Source: JBBDIP01 sp050260675 (GTDB lineage: Bacteria; Bacillota; Sulfobacillia; Fermentithermobacillales; Fermentithermobacillaceae). Taken from it: a stretch of DNA of 64,000 nt. Shown here piece by piece: positions 32,626-40,357 of the stretch. Under the pieces are notes generated by a model. That model was not told where the DNA came from. It saw nothing but the letters and a program-made list of their open reading frames with translations, and did not search any database. Where the stretch lies: the NCBI GenBank assembly GCA_050260675.1, contig JBLNCN010000005.1:62001-126000 (forward strand), written 5' to 3'. Position 1 is the first letter of the stretch; each line of letters opens with the position of its first letter. A program made the position numbers and the translations under genes.

Positions 32626-33813
32626 ATGCTATACGGGAAGTTCTGGGGTCAGAGCGTAGCGCGTCTGGGAGCGATAGTCGTGCTAATCGTAGCCCTTACA
32701 TTCATCACAGCCCTTGCGGGGTGCAAGCCTATGGCGTCTGCGGAGGAACTGGAATCGCTGGCCGGCTCAGTGCTGGCCGCTTTTAAAAAAGAAGAGCGGA
32801 TTAACAGCGAAGAGACTGTCTTCTCCGTACAGGTATCTACCGAGAAAGGCCGCATAACGTTGACAGGCAAGACCAGCGACGCTGCCCTCAAACAGTCGCT
32901 GCTAGCCAAGATGTCGGCAATTGAGGGAGCGGAAGTGATGGACCAGATTGTTCTCCTCCCCGGGACTGCCTTGAGCGGCAAGGAGTTTGGGGTCGTGAAG
33001 TCCCCGGTTGTGAACTTGGGCGACGGACCCTTGAGTTCCGGCGGGAAGCACACTGTGACGCAGGCCAGGGTGGGTGACGTGGTTAGGCTCCTGGAACAAA
33101 GGAACGGTTGGTACCTGGTCCAGATGCACGATCACTACCTTGGATGGATTGGGCCTGAGGACCTTCACGTGTACAGCCAGGCCGAACTGGATACCTTCTG
33201 GTCGGGCAGAGTTGCGCTGGTGTCGGCCAAGACAGCGCCCATCCTGGACGGTAAGGACGGCGCTGCCCTTTTCGATCTGGACTTGGTGCAGGGCTCGGTC
33301 CTCCCCATTGCCGGTACGGACGGCGAGTGGACCCTTGTGAACCTGCCCGGGGGGCAGCAAGGCTATATCAGGACAACCGATACAACACAGTTCGAGACGC
33401 TAGATCAGGTCTTCTCCGAGAAAAAAGGAGCGCAAGCAGTCATCGAGACCGCGAAGCAGTACGTAGGTCTGCCCTATCTGTGGGGCGGCACTACCGCTTA
33501 CGGCTTCGACTGCTCCGGGTTCACCCAGTTCTGCTTCAGGATGAATGGATATCAGATCAGGCGTGACGCTGACATGCAGTATGAGCAGGGAAAACCGGTG
33601 CTCGACAGGAAAGACCTCATTCCCGGGGACCTGGTTTTCTTCGAGACCTACGCCAAGGGTGCATCCCATGTCGGCATTTACATTGGAGACTCTCGCTATA
33701 TCCAATCGGGAGGCTCTACGGGGCTTACCATCCAGAGTTTCGATCCGTCCCACGAGGATTACTCGCCCAATCTGGACAATGCCTACCTGGGTGCCCGCCG
33801 CATCATAGAGTAA
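32626..33813 (+). CDS. NlpC/P60 lipoprotein with BON-like and SH3 domains
   Basis: 395 residues from ATG 32626 with GGGGTGA upstream. Signal peptide with lipobox ALAGC (Cys at about residue 27). Then a BON-like segment (about 35-110), two SH3-like segments (with GWYLVQMHDHYLGWI and GEWTLVNLPGGQQGYI), and a C-terminal NlpC/P60 peptidase with catalytic Cys in FDCSGFTQF and His in SHVGIYIG. It is probably a membrane-anchored endopeptidase cutting peptidoglycan stem peptides, targeted by its SH3 domains. The BON-like call is tentative. Confidence 0.85.
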   Translation: MLYGKFWGQSVARLGAIVVLIVALTFITALAGCKPMASAEELESLAGSVLAAFKKEERINSEETVFSVQVSTEKGRITLTGKTSDAALKQSLLAKMSAIEGAEVMDQIVLLPGTALSGKEFGVVKSPVVNLGDGPLSSGGKHTVTQARVGDVVRLLEQRNGWYLVQMHDHYLGWIGPEDLHVYSQAELDTFWSGRVALVSAKTAPILDGKDGAALFDLDLVQGSVLPIAGTDGEWTLVNLPGGQQGYIRTTDTTQFETLDQVFSEKKGAQAVIETAKQYVGLPYLWGGTTAYGFDCSGFTQFCFRMNGYQIRRDADMQYEQGKPVLDRKDLIPGDLVFFETYAKGASHVGIYIGDSRYIQSGGSTGLTIQSFDPSHEDYSPNLDNAYLGARRIIE

Positions 33814-33860
33814 GGCACGGAGAAGTCCCCTCGCCTGCGCGCAAGTGTTGGGAAAAGGAA

Positions 33861-33896
33861 AGCCCTTGGTCTCGCCTACCGGCGAAGCCAAGGGCT
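33861..33896. terminator. Bidirectional hairpin between convergent wall genes
   Basis: AGCCCTTGG (33861-33869) pairs with CCAAGGGCT (33888-33896); inside, TCGCC (33872-33876) pairs with GGCGA (33881-33885). Located between the NlpC/P60 and LysM genes, which face each other. Confidence 0.7.
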
Positions 33897-33939
33897 GCAG
33901 AGCCTCTTACGCAACGTAGGGCTATTGCGCGCTTACCCT

Positions 33940-34809
33940 CTAGCCCACCGCCCCTGATGAAGGGATCATAATTACCTGCCCCGGCGTCAGGCGGAAGGGC
34001 GGCCTCAGATCCGGGTTGAAAGCGGTAAGCTCGGAGACGTTCAGCCCGAACCTCACGGCTATTATCTCGATAGTGTCTCCCTCTCTAACGATATACCGCC
34101 GTCCGCCCATGCCTCCGGGATGGGGGCCGGGAGGCATGGGTGCAGGACCTGGCATCATACCGCCGCTCGGTATCCTCACGATCTCGCCCGGGAAGATCAT
34201 CTCCGGGTTGGTGATCTGTGGGTTTGCCCTGATGAGAGTGTCAAGAGATACGCCGAACCTCTGGGAGATCAGCCACATAGTGTCGCCAGGCTGAACGATG
34301 TACTCGACCACTCCTTGCACCGGGCCCGGATGCGGGGGCATCGGGACCGGAACCGGGATCGGCGCAGGCGAGATGACCGGGCCGGTGACGATGATGAGCG
34401 TGATGTTGCACCTCCTGGCGATCTCACGGAGGAGCTGCAGCTGTCTGGAGTGCCGTCTGGAGGCGCGGATCAGGATAGCGCGGGCGCCTTCGTCGGTGAG
34501 AATGGGGTCAATGCGCAGCCAGCCTTCGTCGAGAGCCTGGTTTTCCTTGGTCCATATCAGCGGTAAGAGCGTGTTCAGGTCGCCGTCGGTGTCCAGACTC
34601 ATGAAGTCTCCGGGTGGATCGACGCCGACAGCAGCCAGCAGAGCGGTGCAGTCGCTCATTTTCTCGCGGTGGATGCTGCAGAGTTCCTGTATGAGTTCCA
34701 GGCAATCGGTGGTCGAACCCAAGGCCAAGAGGCGTTCGTATACCGGGACCAGCTCACGCTCGCGGGACCACACGAACGTGCTCATTTGGGAGAGCTCGGA
34801 AGTGGACAT
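33940..34809 (-). CDS. LysM protein with helical N-terminal domain
   Basis: 289 residues from ATG 34809; GGAGGGGG lies just upstream. Residues about 1-135 form a helix-rich, possibly ferritin-like bundle (REKMSDCTALLAAVGVDPPGD; RRHSRQLQLLREIARRC). A Pro-rich linker leads to LysM 1 (VEYIVQPGDTMWLISQRFGV), a Pro/Gly/Met linker and LysM 2 (YIVREGDTIEIIAVRFGLNV). LysM binds N-acetylglucosamine-containing glycan. No signal peptide is visible, which fits a mother-cell-made spore-coat or cortex protein (inference). Confidence 0.8.
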   Translation of the reverse strand: MSTSELSQMSTFVWSRERELVPVYERLLALGSTTDCLELIQELCSIHREKMSDCTALLAAVGVDPPGDFMSLDTDGDLNTLLPLIWTKENQALDEGWLRIDPILTDEGARAILIRASRRHSRQLQLLREIARRCNITLIIVTGPVISPAPIPVPVPMPPHPGPVQGVVEYIVQPGDTMWLISQRFGVSLDTLIRANPQITNPEMIFPGEIVRIPSGGMMPGPAPMPPGPHPGGMGGRRYIVREGDTIEIIAVRFGLNVSELTAFNPDLRPPFRLTPGQVIMIPSSGAVG

Positions 34810-34890
34810 ATTTACCCCCTCCACACATTGGCTTCATAGGCGCTTCGTCCTTCCAGTCTATGAGCAGCGGGGGTGTCTTGTGAGAGCCGC

Positions 34891-34914
34891 AAAAAAGCCC
34901 TCGTGAGAGGGCTT
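34891..34914 (-). terminator. Rho-independent terminator for the small gene at 34940
   Basis: On the minus strand AAGCCCTC (34914-34907), loop TCAC, GAGGGCTT (34902-34895) and TTTT. Classical intrinsic terminator 26 bp after the gene end. Confidence 0.88.
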
Positions 34915-34939
34915 AGCAAGTCTGTGTCCGGGGCCAGGC

Positions 34940-35230
34940 CTAGGGCCTGACCGGGGGTTCCGTGTCATCCGGAGGCGCTTCTTCTTGCTTCCGCTGTATC
35001 CTCGGGGGAGGCCAGGGCCACATGCCTTCCTCAAGCCAGTAGTTGGCCGGCTCCCGCCAGTACCAATCCTCTTCGTCCGATGGCACGGAGTCTGCGTCAA
35101 CATCAGAGATAGTCTCGATCTGATCATTGAAGTACGGGTCGATCTGGTCTTCGTAGTACGGTGATTCCAACGGGAAGTCCTTAAGAGACCTGGGCGGCGT
35201 CCTTGACGCCTTATTCCTTTCGTCCCTCAT
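34940..35230 (-). CDS. Small acidic hypothetical protein
   Basis: 96 residues from ATG 35230, with AAGGAGGGG upstream; the frame is open further upstream to 35323 but lacks a better start. Very hydrophilic and acidic with runs of D, E, P and W (EEDWYWREPANYWLEEGMW). No signal peptide or membrane segment. Its own terminator follows. It is divergent from lexA and its upstream region includes the palindrome at 35300, so it may share regulation by LexA (inference). No family recognised. Confidence 0.68.
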   Translation of the reverse strand: MRDERNKASRTPPRSLKDFPLESPYYEDQIDPYFNDQIETISDVDADSVPSDEEDWYWREPANYWLEEGMWPWPPPRIQRKQEEAPPDDTEPPVRP

Positions 35231-35299
35231 GCTGCCCCTCCTTTCCTCCATAGGTTTCCCGCCCGCACGCCGGCGGATGTATGCAGGGCCGGCCGGATA

Positions 35300-35315
35300 G
35301 CAAACTTGCGTTTGC
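35300..35315. promoter_or_regulatory. Probable LexA (SOS) operator
   Basis: Perfect palindrome GCAAAC-TTGC-GTTTGC, 68 bp before lexA. It resembles the Bacillota SOS box (CGAACnnnnGTTCG) with A for G at the third base. It lies over the putative -35 region of lexA and between the divergent genes. Confidence 0.65.
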
Positions 35316-35340
35316 ATTGCCAATCAAGCGGTGGTAAACT
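35312..35340 (+). promoter_or_regulatory. Candidate lexA promoter
   Basis: TTGCAT (35312-35317), 17-bp spacer, TAAACT (35335-35340). The -35 overlaps the SOS-like palindrome, the usual autorepression arrangement. Confidence 0.45.
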
Positions 35341-35382
35341 GATGTTCGAGTTAAGGAAGAAAATGCCCGGGAGGGTACGCGT

Positions 35383-36000
35383 ATGTCCAAGTTGACTGAC
35401 CAGCAATCAAAGGTGCTTGAGGTCATCAGGGAGAGCATCCGTGAGACAGGGTATCCTCCTTCAGTCAGGGAGCTGGGCGAGCGACTGGGCCTCAAGTCCA
35501 CCGCTACCGTTCACACGCATCTACGCAATCTCGAACGCAAGGGATTCCTCAAGAGGGTCGCCCAAAAGTCCAGGGCGTTCAACGTGGTGGAAGAGCAGCC
35601 TGAGGCCGGGAGAGCGCCTGGTTCCATCGTCATGGTTCCTCTGGTCGGCATGGTCCGGGCCGGAATGCCCGTGCTAGCGGCCCAGAACATTGAAGACATG
35701 GTCCCCTTCCCCCGCGATTTCGTAAAAGCCGAAAACGTCTTTTTGCTGCGTGTCCAGGGGGACAGCATGATCGACGCCGGCATTTTCGAGGGCGATTATG
35801 TACTGGTGAGGCAGCAGGAATGGGCCGATAACGGAGATATAGTGGTCGCTCTCTTGGGCGATGAAGCCACCGTCAAGGTCTTCTACAAGGAAAAGGACTC
35901 AGTGAGGTTGCAGCCGCGGAATCCCAGACTATCCCCTATCGTCGCCCGCGACGTGAGGGTATTGGGCAAGGTCGTTGGCCTCTACCGCTCAGTCCATTGA
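35383..36000 (+). CDS. lexA: LexA repressor
   Basis: 205 residues from ATG 35383. N-terminal winged helix (TDQQSKVLEVIRESIRETGYPPSVRELGERLGL). The self-cleavage site is Ala93-Gly94 (MVRAGMPV); catalytic Ser128 lies in QGDSMIDAGI and Lys165 in ATVKVFYKE. LexA represses DNA-damage genes and cleaves itself when RecA filaments form. A perfect palindrome at 35300 is its likely own operator. LexA stands with the SOS-type mutS/mutL neighbourhood further right on the other strand. Confidence 0.96.
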   Translation: MSKLTDQQSKVLEVIRESIRETGYPPSVRELGERLGLKSTATVHTHLRNLERKGFLKRVAQKSRAFNVVEEQPEAGRAPGSIVMVPLVGMVRAGMPVLAAQNIEDMVPFPRDFVKAENVFLLRVQGDSMIDAGIFEGDYVLVRQQEWADNGDIVVALLGDEATVKVFYKEKDSVRLQPRNPRLSPIVARDVRVLGKVVGLYRSVH

Positions 36001-36036
36001 TCCCGCGTTTGGTTCACAGATCCTGAGCCTAGTGTA

Positions 36037-37332
36037 CTAAGCCTTCGCAAGGAGGGCTTCGCAAGCTCTCATGCAGGCCAGCATCACGTGTTCCTTTGAT
36101 AGGCCTCCCTGGAGGTAGGCTGTGTAGGGATGTGTGAACGGAGCGTCGCAGGAGAGCTCGATCGACGATCCCTGCACGAAGCACCCGGCCGCCATTATCA
36201 CCTGATGCCGGTAACCCGGCATATCCCACGGCTCAGGCGCCGCATAGGAGTCCACCGGCGACGCCTCCTGTATTGCTCTTGCGAAAGTCCGGAGCCTTCC
36301 CGGATCTCCCAGAGTCACGGCCTGGACTATGTCGCACCTCTCTCCAAGGGGCGAAGGATCGACCGGCATCCCCAGGCCCTCAAAGAGAGCTGCGGCGAAC
36401 GCGGCGCCCATGATGGACTCCCCCACAGTCCTCGGAGCCAGAAACAGTCCCTGGAACACATCCCTGTAGCCGTAGGGGTTGCTCCCTACCTCGCCTGAGA
36501 GCCCCGGCGCGTACAGCGCTTCCGCAACCTTGGAGACGCACTCCGAGGTCCCGGCTACGTAACCTCCTGTGGGGCAGAGGCCGCCGCCAGGGTTCTTGAT
36601 CAGGGAGCCTGCAGTCAGCGAAGCCCCAAGAACCGGCGGTTCCTTCTCCTGTGTGAACTCGCAGTAGCAGTTGTCCACCGTGACGAATACTCCGGGCCAT
36701 CGCCGCTTCTGGAGGTTTAGGAACGCCTCCAGAGTGGATGTGGATATGCTCTTCCTCGGGCTATATCCTCGCGAGCGCTGGATGTGGATGACCTTGGTGC
36801 GGGGCGTAAGGGCTGCCTCCACCTGGCGTTCCACCTCAGGGAGGTCAATCCTGCCTTCCTGATAGTCCAAAAGTGAGGTGATCTCCCGGTAATCCACTCC
36901 GAAGTCACGAAGACTCCCGTCAGCGGGCTTTCCTTCCCCGCCCGGCGTTAAGCCGATGACCGGTAGCATTGTCTCGTAAGGCTCTCCTGTCACGCACAGG
37001 AGGCCGTCTCCCGGCCTTAGAAGGGCAAATAGGGCGGTCTTGAGCACATGGGTACCCGAAGCCCAATGGAGACGCACCAGGGCCCTCTCAGCGCCGAATA
37101 CGCGCGCGTAGACCCGGTCAAGGACGTCCCTGCCGGCGTCTCCGTAGCCGTATCCTGTGCTTGGGCAAAGATGGATGAGGCCGACCTTCTCGGCGCGGAA
37201 AGCGTCAAGGACGCGAGCTTGGAGCGTGAGCGACAGATCGCCCACCCGGTCCCAGACGGGGCGCACCTTTTCTCGCGCGGCCTTCGAGAGGCGAAGAGTA
37301 CGATCGCTGAGCCGTAGTAAGCTATCCGACAT
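36037..37332 (-). CDS. ynbB: Methionine gamma-lyase family protein (YnbB-like)
   Basis: 431 residues from ATG 37332 with AAAGGTAG upstream. PLP-dependent fold I protein: GYGYGDAGRDVLDRVYARVFGAE, RLHWASGTHVL, the QRSRGYSPRKSIS block and FVTVDNCYCEF before the PLP lysine SLIKNPGGGL. This is the YnbB or aluminium-resistance group, annotated as methionine gamma-lyase-like. Its true substrate is not established. It lies 14 bp after hflX on the same strand, as in B. subtilis. Confidence 0.9.
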   Translation of the reverse strand: MSDSLLRLSDRTLRLSKAAREKVRPVWDRVGDLSLTLQARVLDAFRAEKVGLIHLCPSTGYGYGDAGRDVLDRVYARVFGAERALVRLHWASGTHVLKTALFALLRPGDGLLCVTGEPYETMLPVIGLTPGGEGKPADGSLRDFGVDYREITSLLDYQEGRIDLPEVERQVEAALTPRTKVIHIQRSRGYSPRKSISTSTLEAFLNLQKRRWPGVFVTVDNCYCEFTQEKEPPVLGASLTAGSLIKNPGGGLCPTGGYVAGTSECVSKVAEALYAPGLSGEVGSNPYGYRDVFQGLFLAPRTVGESIMGAAFAAALFEGLGMPVDPSPLGERCDIVQAVTLGDPGRLRTFARAIQEASPVDSYAAPEPWDMPGYRHQVIMAAGCFVQGSSIELSCDAPFTHPYTAYLQGGLSKEHVMLACMRACEALLAKA

Positions 37333-37345
37333 GATGGCTACCTTT

Positions 37346-38638
37346 CTAGAGGGGCCCATGGCCTATCTTGCGGGTGAATCTCGCGACATCCTCGGGGCGG
37401 AGCTCACACACTACCACCGCGCCGTCACCTGTGTGTCGTTCTTCCCGGATAACGCCCGCCCGCCGCAGATCGTACACGAGGTCCCACTTGTCGTAAGGGA
37501 GATGCCAGGAGACCAATTGCCTTTTTCCCGAGAGCTCCCGCTCGACCGCCGCAGCCAGGTCAGTGAGGCCTTCTTCGTGGAGGGCCGAGATAGCCAGGCT
37601 TCCGGGATACAGCCTCTGGGCCGCGTCCAGGTCTTGCGGGTGGACCTTGTCGGACTTGTTGAAGCAAGTGACCTTGGGCCGGTCCTCCACTCCGAGGTCA
37701 GCGAGGACTCCATTTACCGTCGCCATCTGGGACGGCCAGGACGGAGACGAAGCATCCACCACGTGGATCAACACGTTGGCGTCCACAGACTCCTCGAGTG
37801 TGGCTCGAAAGGCCGCGACAAGCTCGTGAGGCAGCCCCTGGATGAACCCGACCGTGTCCACCAGAAGCGCCCTCTCGCCTGAGGGCAGGGTCCACCTCCG
37901 GGTCCACGGGTCCAATGTGGCGAAGAGTTTGTCGTCGGCGTAGGTATCCTCCCCGGTCAAAGCGTTGAACAACGTGGACTTGCCGGCGTTGGTGTAGCCA
38001 ACGAGCGATATGATGGCGATGCCCGACTCCTGCCGCTTCTTGCGCTGTTCCGCCCTGACCTTCTCCACCTTCTGGAGTTCCCTGGTCAGCTGGGATATCC
38101 GGCTCCGGAGTATCCTGCGGTCAACCTCGATCTTCTGCTCTCCGGGGCCTCTAGTACCGATTCCGGCTCCCGGATTGGACATGTCCACCCCAAAGCCGGC
38201 AAGGCGGGTCAGGGCGTGTTTTGCGCGGGCCAGTTCGACCTGGATCTTGCCCTCGCTTGTCCGGGCTCGGGACGCGAAAATGCGGAGTATGAGCTCAGTC
38301 CGGTCCATGACAGGGACTCCGACGGCGTCTTCAAGATTCCTGGCCTGGGTCGAAGACAGGACGCCGTCCACTATCACAACTTCGACTTCTTCCCTGTCCA
38401 CCAGGTCCCGGAGATCCTCAACCTTACCTTTCCCCAGGTAAGTGGCTGGCTCCGGGGCGTCCCGCTCCTGGGTCATGAAGAGGGCTGCCTCGTAGTCTAC
38501 CGTCTCTGCCAGCCGGGCCAGCTCCTGCATGGATTCGTCTGTGGAGCCAGCCCTTCGCCGTGTGTCGCGTATCCCAATGAGGGCGGCGCGCGGAGATTGG
38601 CCTAGGTCTTCGTATTGGTCGTACGGCGTCTTGGGCAA
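37346..38638 (-). CDS. hflX: Ribosome-associated GTPase HflX
   Basis: 430 residues from TTG 38638, with GGAGG 8 nt upstream. N-terminal glycine-rich domain, coiled coil (QLTRELQKVEKVRAEQRKKR), then a GTPase domain with G1 GYTNAGKSTLFNALTG, G3 DTVGFIQGLP and G4 NKSD. HflX splits stalled or stressed ribosomes into subunits. Same position next to spoVK and ynbB as in Bacillus (ynbA). Confidence 0.95.
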   Translation of the reverse strand: MPKTPYDQYEDLGQSPRAALIGIRDTRRRAGSTDESMQELARLAETVDYEAALFMTQERDAPEPATYLGKGKVEDLRDLVDREEVEVVIVDGVLSSTQARNLEDAVGVPVMDRTELILRIFASRARTSEGKIQVELARAKHALTRLAGFGVDMSNPGAGIGTRGPGEQKIEVDRRILRSRISQLTRELQKVEKVRAEQRKKRQESGIAIISLVGYTNAGKSTLFNALTGEDTYADDKLFATLDPWTRRWTLPSGERALLVDTVGFIQGLPHELVAAFRATLEESVDANVLIHVVDASSPSWPSQMATVNGVLADLGVEDRPKVTCFNKSDKVHPQDLDAAQRLYPGSLAISALHEEGLTDLAAAVERELSGKRQLVSWHLPYDKWDLVYDLRRAGVIREERHTGDGAVVVCELRPEDVARFTRKIGHGPL

Positions 38639-38665
38639 TGGCGTTTCCTCCGTTATCGCCTAAGA

Positions 38666-39604
38666 TTATACAACATCGTTTGCTGCTTCAAGTAGTTCCC
38701 AGGCCGTGAGCAGGACGAGGTCTTGCCGCGTGAAGGATTGGTCCCGCATGAGTCTGACCGCCTGGCGGCGGATGGTCTTCTCGACCAGGTTGCGCACCAG
38801 CCTCGCGTTGGAGGGGACCGTTTCTTCGCTTAGTTTTTCCCTCACTATCCGCTCGAACGCCGGATACGCATCGGGAGCGAGCCGGTATTCCCTCTTGCGC
38901 AGCATGAGCTCGCCTATCTTCATGAGCTCCTCCACCGTGTAATCCGGGAACTCCAGGTGAATGGGGAACCTGGACCGCAGGCCCGGATTAGAACGCAGGA
39001 ACTGCTCCATCTCGGAAGGGTATCCGGCCAGGACGAAGACGGTGTCTTTCGCGGTATCCTCCATCCCCTTGACTATGCAGTCCACGCACTCCTTGCCGAA
39101 GTCCTTGTCGCCACCCCGGCAGAGCGAGTAGGCCTCGTCAATGAAGAGGATGCCTCCTTGCGCCTTTCGTATCTGCTCCCGGGTCCTCTGGGCCGTATGG
39201 CCGACGTACTCTCCTACAAGGTCGGCACGCTCAACTTCCACGACGTGGCCCTTCTGAAGGATGCCGGCTTCGAAAAGCAGTTTCCCAACGATGCGAGCAA
39301 TGGTGGTCTTGCCTGTCCCGGGGTTGCCTTTGAAGATCATATGCAGTACCGACTTCTCGTTGAAGAGACCGGCTTTCTCACGCTTCTTCTGGACCTCGGC
39401 ATAGGCGAATATCTCGAAGACAAGGCTCTTGACCTGTTGAAGACCGATCAGGGACCGGAGTTCCTCTATTGCGCCGGGGCGGCCCTCCTCCTTCGACGCA
39501 AACCCGGAGAGGTCAGGCGCCGTGGGTCCCGGGATCACGCGAAGATGAGGCGAACGCGGCGAACGCAAAGCGTTTCCGTTCAATGCGCGGATTTTCCTCC
39601 CCAT
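38666..39604 (-). CDS. spoVK: Stage V sporulation protein K-like AAA+ ATPase
   Basis: 312 residues from ATG 39604. CbbX-type AAA+ protein: Walker A FKGNPGTGKTTIARIVG, Walker B GILFIDEAYSLCRG, sensor/Arg-finger region NPGLRSRFPIHLEF, and a C-terminal helical lid. Gene order hfq-spoVK-hflX-ynbB is that of B. subtilis, supporting SpoVK, needed for spore maturation, its substrate being unknown. The preceding 30 residues are basic and unconserved. It lies 27 bp upstream of hflX. Confidence 0.88.
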   Translation of the reverse strand: MGRKIRALNGNALRSPRSPHLRVIPGPTAPDLSGFASKEEGRPGAIEELRSLIGLQQVKSLVFEIFAYAEVQKKREKAGLFNEKSVLHMIFKGNPGTGKTTIARIVGKLLFEAGILQKGHVVEVERADLVGEYVGHTAQRTREQIRKAQGGILFIDEAYSLCRGGDKDFGKECVDCIVKGMEDTAKDTVFVLAGYPSEMEQFLRSNPGLRSRFPIHLEFPDYTVEELMKIGELMLRKREYRLAPDAYPAFERIVREKLSEETVPSNARLVRNLVEKTIRRQAVRLMRDQSFTRQDLVLLTAWELLEAANDVV

Positions 39605-39635
39605 GCAGTGGTGTCGGCGTCACATTATACGCGGA

Positions 39636-39666
39636 AAAAGAAAAACCGCCCTTTGCGGGGGCGGTT
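39636..39666 (-). terminator. Intrinsic terminator after the YHS gene
   Basis: On the minus strand AACCGCCC (39666-39659), short loop, GGGCGGTT (39651-39644), then TTTTTCTTTTT. Strong terminator separating the YHS gene from spoVK. Confidence 0.85.
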
Positions 39667-39692
39667 AGGATACGTCAAACCTTCTTTGCCGG

Positions 39693-39956
39693 CTACCTGG
39701 GGCGCCTGTCGTCCCTTAGGTCGTTCCGGTTGCCCTGCCTTTGGTTCCTGTTGTTGTCCCGGTTGTCGTTCCTTAAGTCGTTTCTCACGTCCTGATTCCT
39801 GTTGTCGTTGTCCCGAACGAAGTTTTGGGGGCTCCGGTCGAACTCCTTCTGACACTTGTCCGAGCAGAAGAAGTAGTTCTGACCTCTGAACTCCGAACGG
39901 AGGCTTTCCTTGCGGTCGTCCCTGACATTCATCCCGCAGACTGGATCCCGTGCCAC
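39693..39956 (-). CDS. YHS-domain protein with an Asn/Asp/Arg/Gln-rich tail
   Basis: 87 residues from GTG 39956, with GGGGAGGTGAT 5 nt upstream. Residues 1-47 form a YHS domain: DPVCGMNV (Cys7), YFFCSDKCQKEF (Cys31, Cys35), a likely metal-binding fold. Residues 48-87 contain 35 of 40 N, D, R or Q in irregular repeats such as RNDLRND and NDLRDDR, almost certainly disordered and possibly RNA- or mineral-binding. It lies between hfq and spoVK, a position not occupied in Bacillus. Function unknown. Confidence 0.72.
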   Translation of the reverse strand: MARDPVCGMNVRDDRKESLRSEFRGQNYFFCSDKCQKEFDRSPQNFVRDNDNRNQDVRNDLRNDNRDNNRNQRQGNRNDLRDDRRPR

Positions 39957-39975
39957 GCTATCACCTCCCCAAATG

Positions 39976-40024
39976 GAATGGAACCAGCATGGGAAAGTCT
40001 CCCCACACCCATCTGGTTCCATTC
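39976..40024. repeat. Inverted repeat between hfq and the YHS gene
   Basis: GAATGGAACCAG (39976-39987) pairs with CTGGTTCCATTC (40013-40024); ATGGG (39989-39993) with CCCAT (40008-40012) extends it with one bulged base. No T-run on the downstream (minus) side, so it may be an attenuator or stability element rather than a full terminator. Confidence 0.6.
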
Positions 40025-40045
40025 AATAAAAGGGGTTACTCTCGT

Positions 40046-40306
40046 CTATTCAGAGGTCTTGGGCTTTTCGCCGGTCTCGGTGAAATTCGTGTTGACCGGC
40101 CTCTGAGGCGTGACAGTCGACATCGCGTGCTTGTAGATAAGCATCTGCTTTCCGTCGCTATCCAGGACGACCGTGAAGTTGTCGAACCCCTTGACCACCC
40201 CTTTCAGTTGGAACCCGTTGATCAAGTAGACGGTGGTCTGGATGCCTTCTTTGCGGATCTGATTCAGGAAAGCATCCTGTAGGTTTACCGGGGCCTTCGC
40301 TGTCAT
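40046..40306 (-). CDS. hfq: RNA chaperone Hfq
   Basis: 86 residues from ATG 40306. Sm1 and Sm2 motifs are clear: LQDAFLNQIRKEGIQTTVYLINGFQLKGVVKGFDNFTV (shown here only by NGFQLKGVVKGFDNF) and the YKHAMSTVTP block with the U-binding YKHA. The C-terminal tail is short and acidic. Hfq binds small RNAs and mRNA tails as a hexamer. It follows miaA, as in many bacteria. Confidence 0.96.
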   Translation of the reverse strand: MTAKAPVNLQDAFLNQIRKEGIQTTVYLINGFQLKGVVKGFDNFTVVLDSDGKQMLIYKHAMSTVTPQRPVNTNFTETGEKPKTSE

Positions 40307-40357
40307 GCCAAATTCCCTCCAGCTCTCTCCACTGTGGCGGCTTGCGTACCGCCTACA

